Positions 32,544 to 41,458 of a DNA stretch of 64,000 nucleotides are shown piece after piece. The stretch's first letter is position 1; every line of letters starts with the position of its first letter. A program made the translations under genes and the position numbers. The stretch covers positions 5,506,515-5,570,514 of the forward strand of contig NW_004955437.1 of the NCBI RefSeq assembly GCF_000276665.1. Direction: 5' to 3'. Source of the stretch: Chinchilla lanigera. Its lineage: Eukaryota; Chordata; Mammalia; Rodentia; Chinchillidae. Below the pieces are notes generated by a model. It had not been told where the DNA came from and did not search any database. It saw only the letters and a list, made by a program, of their open reading frames with translations.

Positions 32544-32551
32544 AGACAATG

Positions 32552-32671
32552 TAGGGGCTGGGATTTAGCTCAGTGGCACAGCGCCTGCCTGGCCAGTGCA
32601 AGGTCGTGAGTTCGATTCCTGGTACTGGAAAAAAAACACACACACACAAAAAAAAGTAAAAAAAAAAAAAA
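32552..32671 (+). repeat. ID SINE with target-site duplication
   Basis: GGGGCTGGGATTTAGCTCAG, CGCCTGCCTGGCCAGTGCAA, GAGTTCGATTCCTGGTACTG, long A/CA-rich tail. AAGACAATG repeats at 32,543-32,551 and 32,672-32,680. Confidence 0.92.
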
Positions 32672-32989
32672 AAGACAATGATGTGTAAGAATAAAAACCA
32701 ACAATTCTTACAAAGTTAAGGCTTAGAATTAAGGGCTCTGGACCACTGTTGCTGCAACACGAAAATGTTCTTCATCTGCGCCATCCAATGCAGTAGCTAC
32801 TCGCCGAGTGTAGCTGTTGAGTACCTGAAACGTGGCCGATGGGACCAAGAAACTGAATCTGAGCTTAAACAGCTCCTAGAGGCTATATCTTGGCCAGTGC
32901 AGCTCCAGGTTATCAGCTTTTGGACCCTTTTTATACGTGAGCAGCACCAGGCGATGCTACAATGTACAGACTCAAAAGTCCCTGTGGTC

Positions 32990-33085
32990 TGAATGCCAGT
33001 TAGCTGTGTAGCCTTGGCGCAGTGACTATACCTCTCTGTTTCCCACTTCCCCCATCTCCAAAAGGAAGATGATAAAGATGGTTGG
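32990..33085 (+). repeat. MIR SINE fragment
   Basis: AGTTAGCTGTGTAGCCTTGG, CTATACCTCTCTGTTTCCC, CATCTCCAAAAGGAAGATG. Confidence 0.75.
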
Positions 33086-33132
33086 GAAGGTCTTTTGGCT
33101 GGGCCCTTGATGATTATGAAATTTTATTTTAT

Positions 33133-33262
33133 TTTTGTATTTATTTATTTTTTTGAGACAAGGTCTTGCTGTGTAGTCTAGGCTGGTCTGGAACTTGTGG
33201 CGATTCTCCTGCCTCGGCATCCTGAATGCTGGGATGACAGGTGTGCATCGTACCTGGCTAGC
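33133..33262 (-). repeat. B1 SINE, antisense
   Basis: TTTTTTTGAGACAAGGTCTT, GGCTGGTCTGGAACTTGTGG, CTGGGATGACAGGTGTGC. Confidence 0.85.
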
Positions 33263-33454
33263 TATGAAAATTGAACATATACTCCCTCAGAGAAGTCTGG
33301 TGAGATGAAAAGGCAGAGATCAGGGGGCTGGCCCATCCTCAAGGGGCCGAATGGGTGCTTTTCCTCGGCTCCTCCACCATGGTCTGGACCCTGAAGCCCT
33401 CCCCTGCCAGTGGGTTATAGGTGTGGAGGGTCAAGGGCCAATGAAATGAGGATA

Positions 33455-33597
33455 TAAGACAGGTGTGAGAGCACACACCTGTAATCCCAGCACCTGGGAG
33501 GCTGAGGCAGGAGGATTGCTGTGAGTTGGAGGACACCCTGAGCTACAAAGTGAGTTCAAGGCCAGTTTGAACTGCATAGTGAGATGCTGTCTCAAAA
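33455..33597 (+). repeat. B1 SINE
   Basis: ACACACCTGTAATCCCAGCA, GGGAGGCTGAGGCAGGAGGA, CTACAAAGTGAGTTCAAGGC, ending TGTCTCAAAAAAG. Its A-tail grades into the following GA/GAAA repeat, a usual origin for such microsatellites. Confidence 0.92.
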
Positions 33598-33634
33598 AAG
33601 AGAGAGAGAGAGAGACAGAGAGAGAGAGAGAAAG

Positions 33635-33665
<31 letters not shown>

Positions 33666-33724
33666 AAGAAAGAGAGAAAGAGAGAGAAAGAGAGAAAGTG
33701 AAAGAGAAAGAGAGAGAGAGAGAG

Positions 33725-33779
<55 letters not shown>

Positions 33780-33809
33780 AAAAAAGAAAGAAAGAAAGAA
33801 AGCAAAAAA
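33598..33809 (+). repeat. (GA)n then (GAAA)n purine tract
   Basis: Over 200 bp of pure purine on the + strand: GA units, then mixed GAGAAA, then a clean AAAG array from about 33,727. It grew from a B1 tail. Confidence 0.95.
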
Positions 33810-34107
33810 TGAGGGCTTAATCACAGGGGCAGTGGGTCCCCAGTGGGTTATCCGGCAGTTGTCCGTACAAGGCTAGGTCCAGGACCCTCTTTCCCCCAGT
33901 AGTGGGGAAATCCTGTGGAGGTGAGGGTCAGGTGGGGTGGAGGAGGGGTGCAGACAGGAGCTGGGCCCAGGCTGGGACCAGAAGTCAGGTGCAGCTTGTC
34001 CTGGGGGGGGGCCGGTCAGGGCAAAGGGATCAGCCCTGGGGGCCAGAAGTGGGCACTGTGCCCTTGGAATTCTGTGCGAATGGCGCCCTCTGGAGTTTAT
34101 GTCACAA

Positions 34108-34111
<4 letters not shown>

Positions 34112-34156
<45 letters not shown>
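34112..34156 (+). repeat. (GT)n microsatellite
   Basis: About 22 uninterrupted TG units. Confidence 0.95.
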
Positions 34157-34206
34157 GTTCACTGCAAAGTCCACTCTGTATTTCCTGCTCATCCTCTACT
34201 TGGATC

Positions 34207-34397
34207 AAAAGGGGCTAGTGGCACACACCTGTAATCCCAGCACTGTGGGAGGCTGAGGCAGGAGGATGGCAACTTCAAGCCCAGTCTGGGCAATTTAGAG
34301 ACACAGACAGACTCTGTTTCAAAATAAAAAATAAAACAGGGCTGGAGATGTAGCTCAGACCCTAGGTTCAGTCCTCGATACTGGAGGGAAAAAAAGG
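34207..34397 (+). repeat. B4-type SINE (B1-ID fusion)
   Basis: B1 part GCACACACCTGTAATCCCAG, GGAGGCTGAGGCAGGAGGAT; A-rich joint; ID part GGGCTGGAGATGTAGCTCAG with a deletion, then GTTCAGTCCTCGATACTGG and A-tail. Confidence 0.9.
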
Positions 34398-35657
34398 TGG
34401 GAGGTGATAGCTACAGGAAAACAAACTGGCTGGGGAGGTTAACCCAAAACAGAGCAGGGAGACGCCTATCCAGGGCCAGCCGGGCCCCTCCATCCCCATC
34501 CTCTCCCTCACGGCCGGGCAGGGCTTTTCTGGCTGGAGAACAGTGGCTCCTGCTTCCTGCAGGGCGGCCGAGGAGACAGACTTGAGAAAGGCCAGCTCAG
34601 CGAAACTTGATGCTTCCTTCTTCGGGGCTGCTGGGGCCCCAGGGAAGACACCAGAGGACACGGCCCCTTGGCCCTCCCAGTCTGGAAACACACTGGACCC
34701 CAAATCTCTGACCCCCCTCCCCCGAGACAGCATCCTGGGAGGAGCCTGTGGCAGGGCACTGTCCCTGCCCCTGGTCACACAGGGTTCCCTAGGGTCTCGG
34801 CCTGCTGCTGTCCTCCCCTGAGAATCGGTACCCCCAACCTGTCCCTACCCCGAGCGTTTCTTCTTCCCCACGCCTCGGTGCTGTTTGTCCTGAATCTCCA
34901 TACCGGCTGGGTGTTAGGGCCCCGTCCTGCTAAACATGGTCTTGCCCAAAGCCTACCTTTGCGTTAGTCACTGCGACCAATGCGGGTCTCTCTACCCTGT
35001 GCTGTGTGGGGGACCCTCCTCCGCTTGAGCTTGCAGCACACAGGGCAACAGCACAAGGTGACCATGTCTGGTGGACGCCCACCAGGCCTGGGGTCAGCCA
35101 GAGCCTTCTCTCCCTGCACCCCTGGACTCAGCGTGGGGCAGACACCATCACTGCGACAGTGCCTGCCCCAGAGCCTGTGGTCTCCCTCGGCAGGCAGGGG
35201 CCTCCTCCGTCAGACGAGCCTCTTCCAGGATGGGGCTGCATCTTTCCTTGCTGGATGTGCGCAGTACCATGGAGGTACAAGGCCTGGCTACATAAATACT
35301 GCGGAACTCACGAAAAATCAATAGAATCCCACTTTCCCCCTGGGCATGCCCCCTTCCCAGACCCGCCCAGGGAGGCAAAGGCTATAACTCAGCAGGCCTC
35401 ACACCTGCCCAGAGGGTGAAGCCTATATACATATATTTTTAAGTCAGCATTAAAATTACTTCTGATCCACTGAACCATCAGTTCAGAAAAAGGTTAAGTA
35501 AAATCTCCTTGTCCAATATTAGTGTGGACAAAGGAAGCTTGGGACAGCCCAGGTGACCCTCACTTGGGAAATGGTGGCGTTCAGATATCAGTCTTGGACG
35601 CAGATTGTGAGGCTTGGGAGTCCAGCATGGGAACAATCTTGGAGGTGGTCCATCCAG

Positions 35658-35764
35658 GTCTCTGTCTCTCTTCTTCTGTCAATCTCTGTCTCTCTGTCTC
35701 TCAGTCTCTCTGTCTCTCTATCTCTGTGTCTCTGTCTCTGTCTCTCTTTCTCTTTCTCTCTCTC
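35658..35764 (+). repeat. (TCTCTG)n-like pyrimidine repeat
   Basis: CTCTGTCTC/TCTGTCTCTC units in imperfect array, adjacent to a reversed SINE and probably derived from its tail region. Confidence 0.9.
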
Positions 35765-35765
35765 T

Positions 35766-35914
35766 GGGAGATTGAACCTAGGGATACTCTACCACTGAGC
35801 TACATCCCTTTTAGCACTTGCTAAGCTGCCCAGGCAAAACTTAAAACTTGTAATCCTCCTGCCTCAGCCTCCCAGAGTGCTCAGGTTACAGGTGTGTGCC
35901 ACCACACCCAGCTC
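35766..35914 (-). repeat. B4-type SINE, antisense
   Basis: GGGAGATTGAACCTAGGGAT, CTACCACTGAGCTACATCCC, then CTGCCCAGGCAAAACTTAAA, CCTCCTGCCTCAGCCTCCC, CCACCACACCCAGC. Confidence 0.88.
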
Positions 35915-36439
35915 AGTGAATGTCCCCTTGCCTCAGTTCTGACATCTGTAAGACAGCGGGGGTCAGGTGTCTTACCTCTCAGGGGTAAGTTAAGGACTGG
36001 GGCGGACAGTGGACGTGGGATTCCTTGGGAAGTTTGAACGCCAGGGAATCTATGGTGATGGCTGGAAGTAATTTACGAGAGAACCCAACTCGAGCAGCCT
36101 TCCCGACATGGGGGTGGCTCACGGCCTCACAGTCTAGCCCCATCGATACTCATCAATCATACAGTAAGCATTTACTGAGCACTCACTGAGCGCCAGGCAC
36201 TGCGCCAGGGGTGGGGATACGGCGGTGGCCCTCCAGTCTACTCACACAGCAGCCGCGTGTGCTGAAGGAGTCAGATCCCTTCCGGCTGCGCCCGATACCC
36301 ACACCTCTCCCATCGCATTCACAGCAGAACTCAGTGTCCTGCAGCGGCTCCTGAGGCACAAAGGACCCCCTCCCTACATCACTTTGATCCCAGCCACTGC
36401 TGCCTGGATCCCTCCTCACCACTGAGGGACCTTCCTCCG

Positions 36440-36745
36440 CCATCTTCTCTCCCTGCCCTGTTCTGTCCCGCCAATCCTGGCACAGTCCAATCCCTCTCCT
36501 CTTTAAGACCATGACTCAAATGTTCGGTCTTTGACGGTTGGCCACTCTGACATTTCGACTCTTGCATTTCCCACTCCTGTTCCTAGCGTTAGTATTCTCC
36601 CGATACATTTTAGGGAAATGGGGTATATTGTCTCTTTCTAGACTATAACCTCCACCAAGCAGGGTTTCGTTCATATGGAGCAGGCAGTATCCATAGCAGT
36701 GCCAGGCGTGTAGTAGGTGCTCATTAAATATTTGTAAAATGATTG
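36440..36745 (+). repeat. L2 LINE 3' end
   Basis: TAGACTATAACCTCCACCAA, GCAGGGTTTCGTTCATATGG, AGTGCCAGGCGTGTAGTAGG, TGCTCATTAAATATTTG: the characteristic L2 tail. Confidence 0.85.
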
Positions 36746-36767
36746 AGCGGAGGATGCAGCCTGTATC

Positions 36768-36786
36768 CCACCAGCAGGGGGCCTGG
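36768..36786 (+). promoter_or_regulatory. Candidate CTCF site
   Basis: CCACCAGCAGGGGGCCTGG resembles the CTCF core CCAGCAGGGGGC. Located about 4.6 kb upstream of the MDGA1 start codon. Motif match only. Confidence 0.35.
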
Positions 36787-36849
36787 CTGGGTTCCGGGTG
36801 AGGAAGGAGTAGTGGAGACCAGGGAGCAGCCTCCCTCAAAGAGCATCAC

Positions 36850-36990
36850 CGCCCAGATTGCCTTATCACTAGTCTCAAGCAGCACAATTTATAACAGGAG
36901 TTAACTGCTTACTAATTAGCAGCCGGAGCCATTAATTGGCTATTTGTTAGAGCCCGAATTAATAAACTGGTCTTTCAGTGGGGTCATAAC
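36850..36990. promoter_or_regulatory. Homeodomain-rich candidate enhancer upstream of promoter
   Basis: CTTACTAATTAGCAGCCGG, GCCATTAATTGGCTATTTG and GAATTAATAAACTGG occur within 100 bp, with CTTATCACTAG and GGAGTTAACTGC beside them. It is AT-rich, non-repetitive, and 4.5 kb from the coding start. Confidence 0.35.
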
Positions 36991-37629
36991 TCTCCGGGTT
37001 CCTCATCTCTGCCCAGCCAGCAACACCGCGCCCCCGCCCGCCCCCCCACCCAGCATCTCGCTCGGTGATTCAATCAATACCTGCCGCTGTGTGATTTTCA
37101 GAGAGCTCTCCCTGGAGAGGCAGGCGATGGCACCATCCGGGCAAGGACTCTTCCTCTAGCTCACTCCCTGGCTCCTCTTCCCAGCTCTGACTCACAGGAG
37201 CACAGCAAGGGGCTGGAGGAGGTGGGAGGCTTTTCTAATAACACAGGGTCCTAGACAAAGCCTGATGCTGCCCCGATGACCGAGGCCTGGGCCTCCTGAG
37301 CTTTCTCTGAGATAAACACATAGGGCTTTTCTATCTCCAGGCAGCTGGCTCTCAGTTGGACCCTAGGCCCCGGGAGGCCCCCTTCATGAGCTCTTCAGCT
37401 CTTGGGGTCTACATCTCATGCCCCTACCCCACACTTAACCTCCTTTGGTAGTGACTGTGACAAGAACTGCAAAGATTCCTTGTGAAAACAGGACTAGACA
37501 CCCTGAGGCCCTCACATCCTTCAGTCTGGAGCAGTTGGCCGCCAAGGCCCGGTTTGGCATCGCAGCAGCTGTGTGAGTCACGAGAATTAAACAGTTGATA
37601 CACACAACAGGGCCCAGCGTGTGTCATCA

Positions 37630-37760
37630 GCTACCACCTCCCTTCCTTCTCTCAGCCATGCTGTGAGGCTGGGCTCCTACTACTCTACATCTGGGGAAAC
37701 TGAGGCCTGGAAAGGTTATGACTGGCTGGGGCACTTTGCCTCCTCGGTGGTGGTGGCCTG
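37630..37760 (-). repeat. MIR SINE fragment, antisense
   Basis: CATCTGGGGAAACTGAGGCC, TGGAAAGGTTATGACTGGC: antisense MIR core. Confidence 0.7.
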
Positions 37761-39742
37761 CCATCGTCAGACGCTGGGCAGCAGGCGGGGCACACTCGGG
37801 GGAGAAAGTGGCCGAATTTACAGGCGTGCACACACAGGCTGTCAAGGTATTTACACGGCATGCAATTAGCTGCAGAGTATTCACAAGTGGATTAGGGACA
37901 GCAAATGTTCAGTCCCAGCCTGCCTCGGATCTGCGCCTCTGCTCCCCTCCCAGCTCCGGCCTTCCTGCCTTTGGAACCTCTCCACCCTGTGCTCAGCAGG
38001 GCAAACTCCAGGGATGTCAGGCCGAGCAGGCGGGGGTGCCTGTCCCTGGTAACTCACCCCAAAGCCGAAGAGGAGCAATTCACTGCTGTGTGGGACTGCA
38101 GCGCCTAATCGGAAAAGACGAAGGCAGGTTCCCACGAAACGCTCACCAGCTCAGAACCAAAAGCCAGGAAGGGCCAGAATCACCACAGCATTCCTGCAGC
38201 TTCCTGAGGGAGACGGGTTTCTAGAAACCTCCAATAATGGGAAGAAGGCAATGAATGAAGCTACTCATCCTCACACCCTCAACTGGCACGGCTTCCTGTC
38301 AGACCGGGTGGGAAGAAGCCAGAGCTTTGCATTTCTGTGAAGCAGAAAATGAATTATTTTTTTCCCTTTGGGGCAACAGGAGGCAGAACGCCGAAGGTGT
38401 CCTAGGTCTGTGGCAACCGGCCTATGATGAGCAGCGTTCATTAATTCGTCTAACTAATCTTCAGCTGGGGCCCACCGCGCCAGAAGTTCGGTTTAGACAA
38501 CCGTACTCGGCCTTGGACACAGGACAGGGAGAGAAGCGGGTGGGGGGACGCCGCCGATCCAGTGTAGCAGCTAGGAGAAGAGTCTTCCAGGGTTCTGGGA
38601 CTTCCTGAGAGCGGCAGGGAACAGCGAAGGTGTCAGCTGGTGGCGCCCCTCCCCCACGCCACCAGGCCGGTCCCCTCGCTTCCCACTTCCTGGGGGAGGG
38701 GGTCAGGGGAGGGACCCAGCAGGAAATGGGCCTGGGGAAGGAGTGGCTTATGATTAATATCTTAAGTTTACGTTTTAATTTATATGCAGAAAAATTAAAC
38801 TTTTTTTTAGGTTTACACAGGTCTTTGAGTTTTGAGAACCATCACAGTCAGAACCCCAAACAGCTCCGCCGAGCAAGCGGGGTGGGGGGTGGGTTGCACT
38901 CTCCCGGCTTCTCACAACTGCCCGCCGCGGCCGCCCGCGCTCCCACCGGCCCGCGTAACACAATCCCCGCGCACACGCCGAGATAAATAACGGCGGCAGG
39001 TGGAGCAGGTGAGATTAGCGGGGCCCGGGTGGGGGGCGCCATCCGAGGCCAGGGGAGCCCGCCCGCCTGGCTCCGCAGCCTACGCCCCTCCCCGAGGCGA
39101 TGTGGAGCCGCGCGGTCCCCACCGCAGCTTCGCGAGGCCCCGGCCGAGGGAGCAGAGACCCGCGGCGGATTCAGCAGCCGGAGCGGGGCCCGGGCTCGGC
39201 GGCCGAAGGGCGTGCGCCCCTGGGGCCTTGGGGCCGCCTGCGGTCCTGGGGGAGGCAGTCTGGGGAGTGGGGCGCGCAGAGGAGACTGTGGCGTGGCCCG
39301 GGGGAAGCGCCGATAGAGGGGTCCTGCGGGCAAACCTGTTGGCAACCTGTGGGCCGCGGCAAGGGCACGGCTCTAAGCGCGCCCTCTCTGGCGGTGGCCC
39401 CGGCATGCACCCCGCGGAGAGGCCAGAGCGACCGGGAAAGGGGCGAGGGCTCGGCCGGCGGGGTGGGTGACGTGGAGCCCTCCGGAGCCGAACGCACAGC
39501 CCGGGCAGCCCCACAGCAGGAGGCTGATCTCCCGCCTGCCGGACCCCAAGAGCCGCAGACGCCCGGCCTTTCCCTCGGATCGGCGCTCCGGTCCCGCCTC
39601 TCCAAGTGTAAAAACACTGATGAAGTGTGCAGTGTCCTCAGGCGTGTGTCTCCGGAGCGAGCGGCCGTGCTTGCCCCGAGAGCGCGCTGCGATCACTGCG
39701 CCCGGCTCGGGCAGCCAGGCTGGGCGTGCAAGGGCGGGTGGA

Positions 39743-39775
39743 GAGCGAGCGAGCGAGCGAGCGAGCGAGCGAGCG
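39743..39775 (+). repeat. (GAGC)n microsatellite in CpG island
   Basis: About eight head-to-tail GAGC units inside the CpG island upstream of MDGA1, each carrying one CpG after joining. It produces artefactual ERAS-type reading frames. Confidence 0.85.
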
Positions 39776-39895
39776 GCCCCGGAGCCCGCGCCGAGACCCG
39801 CGTCCCTCCGCCGCTGTCCTTGGGATAGATGGATCCATTTCTGCTTTCTGACATTTTCCTGCTGGGGGCTGGGGGCTGGGGGGCGCGGAGAAGGG

Positions 39896-39986
39896 GAGAA
39901 AGAAGGGTGGGGGAGGGGAGAGGGAGAACGGACAGAGGGGGAGAGGGGAGAAAGAGAGAGGAGAGAGAAAGAGAGAGCTTCCCCTA
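39896..39986 (+). repeat. GA-rich polypurine tract in promoter
   Basis: A run of GGAGAG/GAAAGAGAG-type purines on the + strand, immediately upstream of the inverted CCAAT cluster. Such tracts are common GAGA-type promoter elements and can be nuclease sensitive. Confidence 0.6.
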
Positions 39987-40006
39987 GCCCTGTTTTGTTT
40001 TCTCTA

Positions 40007-40075
40007 ATTGGTCCTGGGGGAGGCGAGGAAATTGGACAGAGGCTGGGCCGGGCGAGCTGGGCTGCCTTTAATTGG
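40007..40075 (-). promoter_or_regulatory. Cluster of three inverted CCAAT (ATTGG) boxes
   Basis: ATTGG occurs at 40,007-40,011, 40,031-40,035 and 40,071-40,075. Two are in the context TAATTGGTCC and TAATTGGCTC. NF-Y binds CCAAT in either orientation, typically 60-100 bp upstream of a TATA-less start, which would place transcription initiation near 40.1-40.2 kb. The motif positions are read directly; NF-Y binding is inferred. Confidence 0.5.
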
Positions 40076-40291
40076 CTCCTTTTTTTAACTGGAGGGGAAT
40101 CAAACCCGAGAGCGAGCGACAAAGGGTGGGAGAGCGAGAGACCGAACAGGGAGGAGGGAGGCAGGAGGAGGGAAGAGGGCGGGAGAGGAGGAGGGGGCGG
40201 GGGAGCGCGGAATGAAAAGCTCCGAGGGGCGCAAAAGCAGCACAGCGAAGCCCAAGTTGCCGAGCGAACGGAGCGCTCCCGCGGCCCCGAG

Positions 40292-41151
40292 NNNNNNNNN
40301 NNNNNNNNNNNNNNNNNNNNNNNNNNNNNNNNNNNNNNNNNNNNNNNNNNNNNNNNNNNNNNNNNNNNNNNNNNNNNNNNNNNNNNNNNNNNNNNNNNNN
40401 NNNNNNNNNNNNNNNNNNNNNNNNNNNNNNNNNNNNNNNNNNNNNNNNNNNNNNNNNNNNNNNNNNNNNNNNNNNNNNNNNNNNNNNNNNNNNNNNNNNN
40501 NNNNNNNNNNNNNNNNNNNNNNNNNNNNNNNNNNNNNNNNNNNNNNNNNNNNNNNNNNNNNNNNNNNNNNNNNNNNNNNNNNNNNNNNNNNNNNNNNNNN
40601 NNNNNNNNNNNNNNNNNNNNNNNNNNNNNNNNNNNNNNNNNNNNNNNNNNNNNNNNNNNNNNNNNNNNNNNNNNNNNNNNNNNNNNNNNNNNNNNNNNNN
40701 NNNNNNNNNNNNNNNNNNNNNNNNNNNNNNNNNNNNNNNNNNNNNNNNNNNNNNNNNNNNNNNNNNNNNNNNNNNNNNNNNNNNNNNNNNNNNNNNNNNN
40801 NNNNNNNNNNNNNNNNNNNNNNNNNNNNNNNNNNNNNNNNNNNNNNNNNNNNNNNNNNNNNNNNNNNNNNNNNNNNNNNNNNNNNNNNNNNNNNNNNNNN
40901 NNNNNNNNNNNNNNNNNNNNNNNNNNNNNNNNNNNNNNNNNNNNNNNNNNNNNNNNNNNNNNNNNNNNNNNNNNNNNNNNNNNNNNNNNNNNNNNNNNNN
41001 NNNNNNNNNNNNNNNNNNNNNNNNNNNNNNNNNNNNNNNNNNNNNNNNNNNNNNNNNNNNNNNNNNNNNNNNNNNNNNNNNNNNNNNNNNNNNNNNNNNN
41101 NNNNNNNNNNNNNNNNNNNNNNNNNNNNNNNNNNNNNNNNNNNNNNNNNNN
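40292..41151. other. Assembly gap of 860 N in the MDGA1 5' leader
   Basis: 860 undetermined bases within the CpG island. The flanks are extremely GC-rich, the usual reason for sequencing failure. The gap may hide the main transcription start, part of the 5' UTR, further upstream ORFs or a non-coding exon boundary. Confidence 0.98.
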
Positions 41152-41371
41152 GGGCGCTTCGCGGCACTCGGGGCCAGGCCAGCGCCCCCTGCGTCCCCGC
41201 GCGGACAGCAGCCCTGCCCGAGGAGAAACCCGAGTCGCCGCCGCCGCCGCCGCCGCCTCCTCGGTTTCCTGGTCTCCGCCGCCTCTCGGGGGAAGAGGGA
41301 GACACAGGGGGCGTCGCGGGTCCCCGGCGGACGCGCCCCCGCCGCGTCTCAGGCTGCGCCGCCTCGCGGGG

Positions 41372-41389
41372 ATGAAGCACCGGCCGTGA
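41372..41389 (+). CDS. Upstream ORF MKHRP in the MDGA1 5' leader
   Basis: A five-codon ORF (ATG AAG CAC CGG CCG TGA) ends two bases before the MDGA1 ATG at 41,392. Its start has G at -3 but A at +4, so it is weaker than the main start. It is in a different frame from MDGA1. The spacing is too short for ordinary re-acquisition of initiation factors, so the main start would be reached mostly by leaky scanning or by local stop-codon-coupled reinitiation. The ORF is plainly visible; its translation is inference. Confidence 0.55.
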   Translation: MKHRP

Positions 41390-41391
41390 AG

Positions 41392-41458
41392 ATGGAGGTG
41401 ACCTGCCTGCTACTTCTGGCGCTGATCCCCTTCCACTGCCGGGGACAAGGAGTCTACG
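41392..41458 (+). CDS. MDGA1: MDGA1 coding exon 1 (signal peptide), partial gene
   Basis: The exon encodes MEVTCLLLLALIPFHCRGQG followed by VY and one base of the next codon. I recognise this as the start of MDGA1 (MAM domain-containing GPI anchor protein 1), where human continues with an Ala codon (G|CT), matching phase 1. Seen: an ATG with A at -3 and G at +4, a strong Kozak context; a hydrophobic core (CLLLLALIPF) typical of a signal peptide, with probable cleavage near residue 18; and a donor 'G|GTAAGA' at 41,459. An in-frame GTG six bases upstream (41,386) is not taken as the start. Known of the family: six Ig domains, a fibronectin-like domain, a MAM domain and a GPI anchor; the protein binds neuroligin-2 at the neuronal surface and blocks neurexin binding. 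All domains after the signal peptide lie beyond this window. Intron 1 follows directly. Confidence 0.93.

Larger units (their letters stand above)
1..38899. other. Intergenic region upstream of MDGA1
   Basis: No exon with recognisable homology, and no codon-structured long ORF bounded by splice signals, was found. The long frames present are low-complexity (12.0-12.7 kb, 33.6-33.8 kb) or fall in repeats. Stretches 1-914, 2,000-3,480, 5,400-6,330, 11,030-12,010, 13,640-14,700 and 37,760-38,700 show nothing classifiable beyond the listed candidate elements. In human the upstream neighbour is ZFAND3, transcribed divergently; none of its exons was recognised. Confidence 0.6.
40100..41391 (+). other. 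MDGA1: Probable MDGA1 5' UTR (contains assembly gap)
   Basis: Sequence between the likely transcription start zone and the MDGA1 ATG. The left part (about 40,100-40,291) is purine-rich, GAGCGA/GGAGG-type leader sequence. The right part (41,152-41,391) is GC-rich with a (GCC)n run at about 41,237-41,258. The middle is unsequenced. The exact transcription start cannot be fixed from sequence, and introns within the leader cannot be excluded. An ATG at 40,212 opens a frame that is still open at both gap edges, but nothing supports it as coding. Confidence 0.5.

Noticed and set aside
33431..33824. FLSFFLSF-type and KERKKERK-type frames
   Set aside because: Translation of the GA/GAAA microsatellite plus B1.
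1..38899. ZFAND3 exons upstream
   Set aside because: I compared the frames with the ZFAND3 protein as I recall it (zinc-finger A20/AN1 segments) and saw no match.
40081..40088. TTTTTTTAA as TATA box
   Set aside because: Poor match to TATAAA and inside a T-run; promoter is of CpG-island type.
39467..41389. 640-codon frame through the CpG island ending at the MDGA1 start region
   Set aside because: It spans 860 N translated as X, has GC-island composition, and no recognisable domain. Open frames are expected by chance where stop codons are rare.
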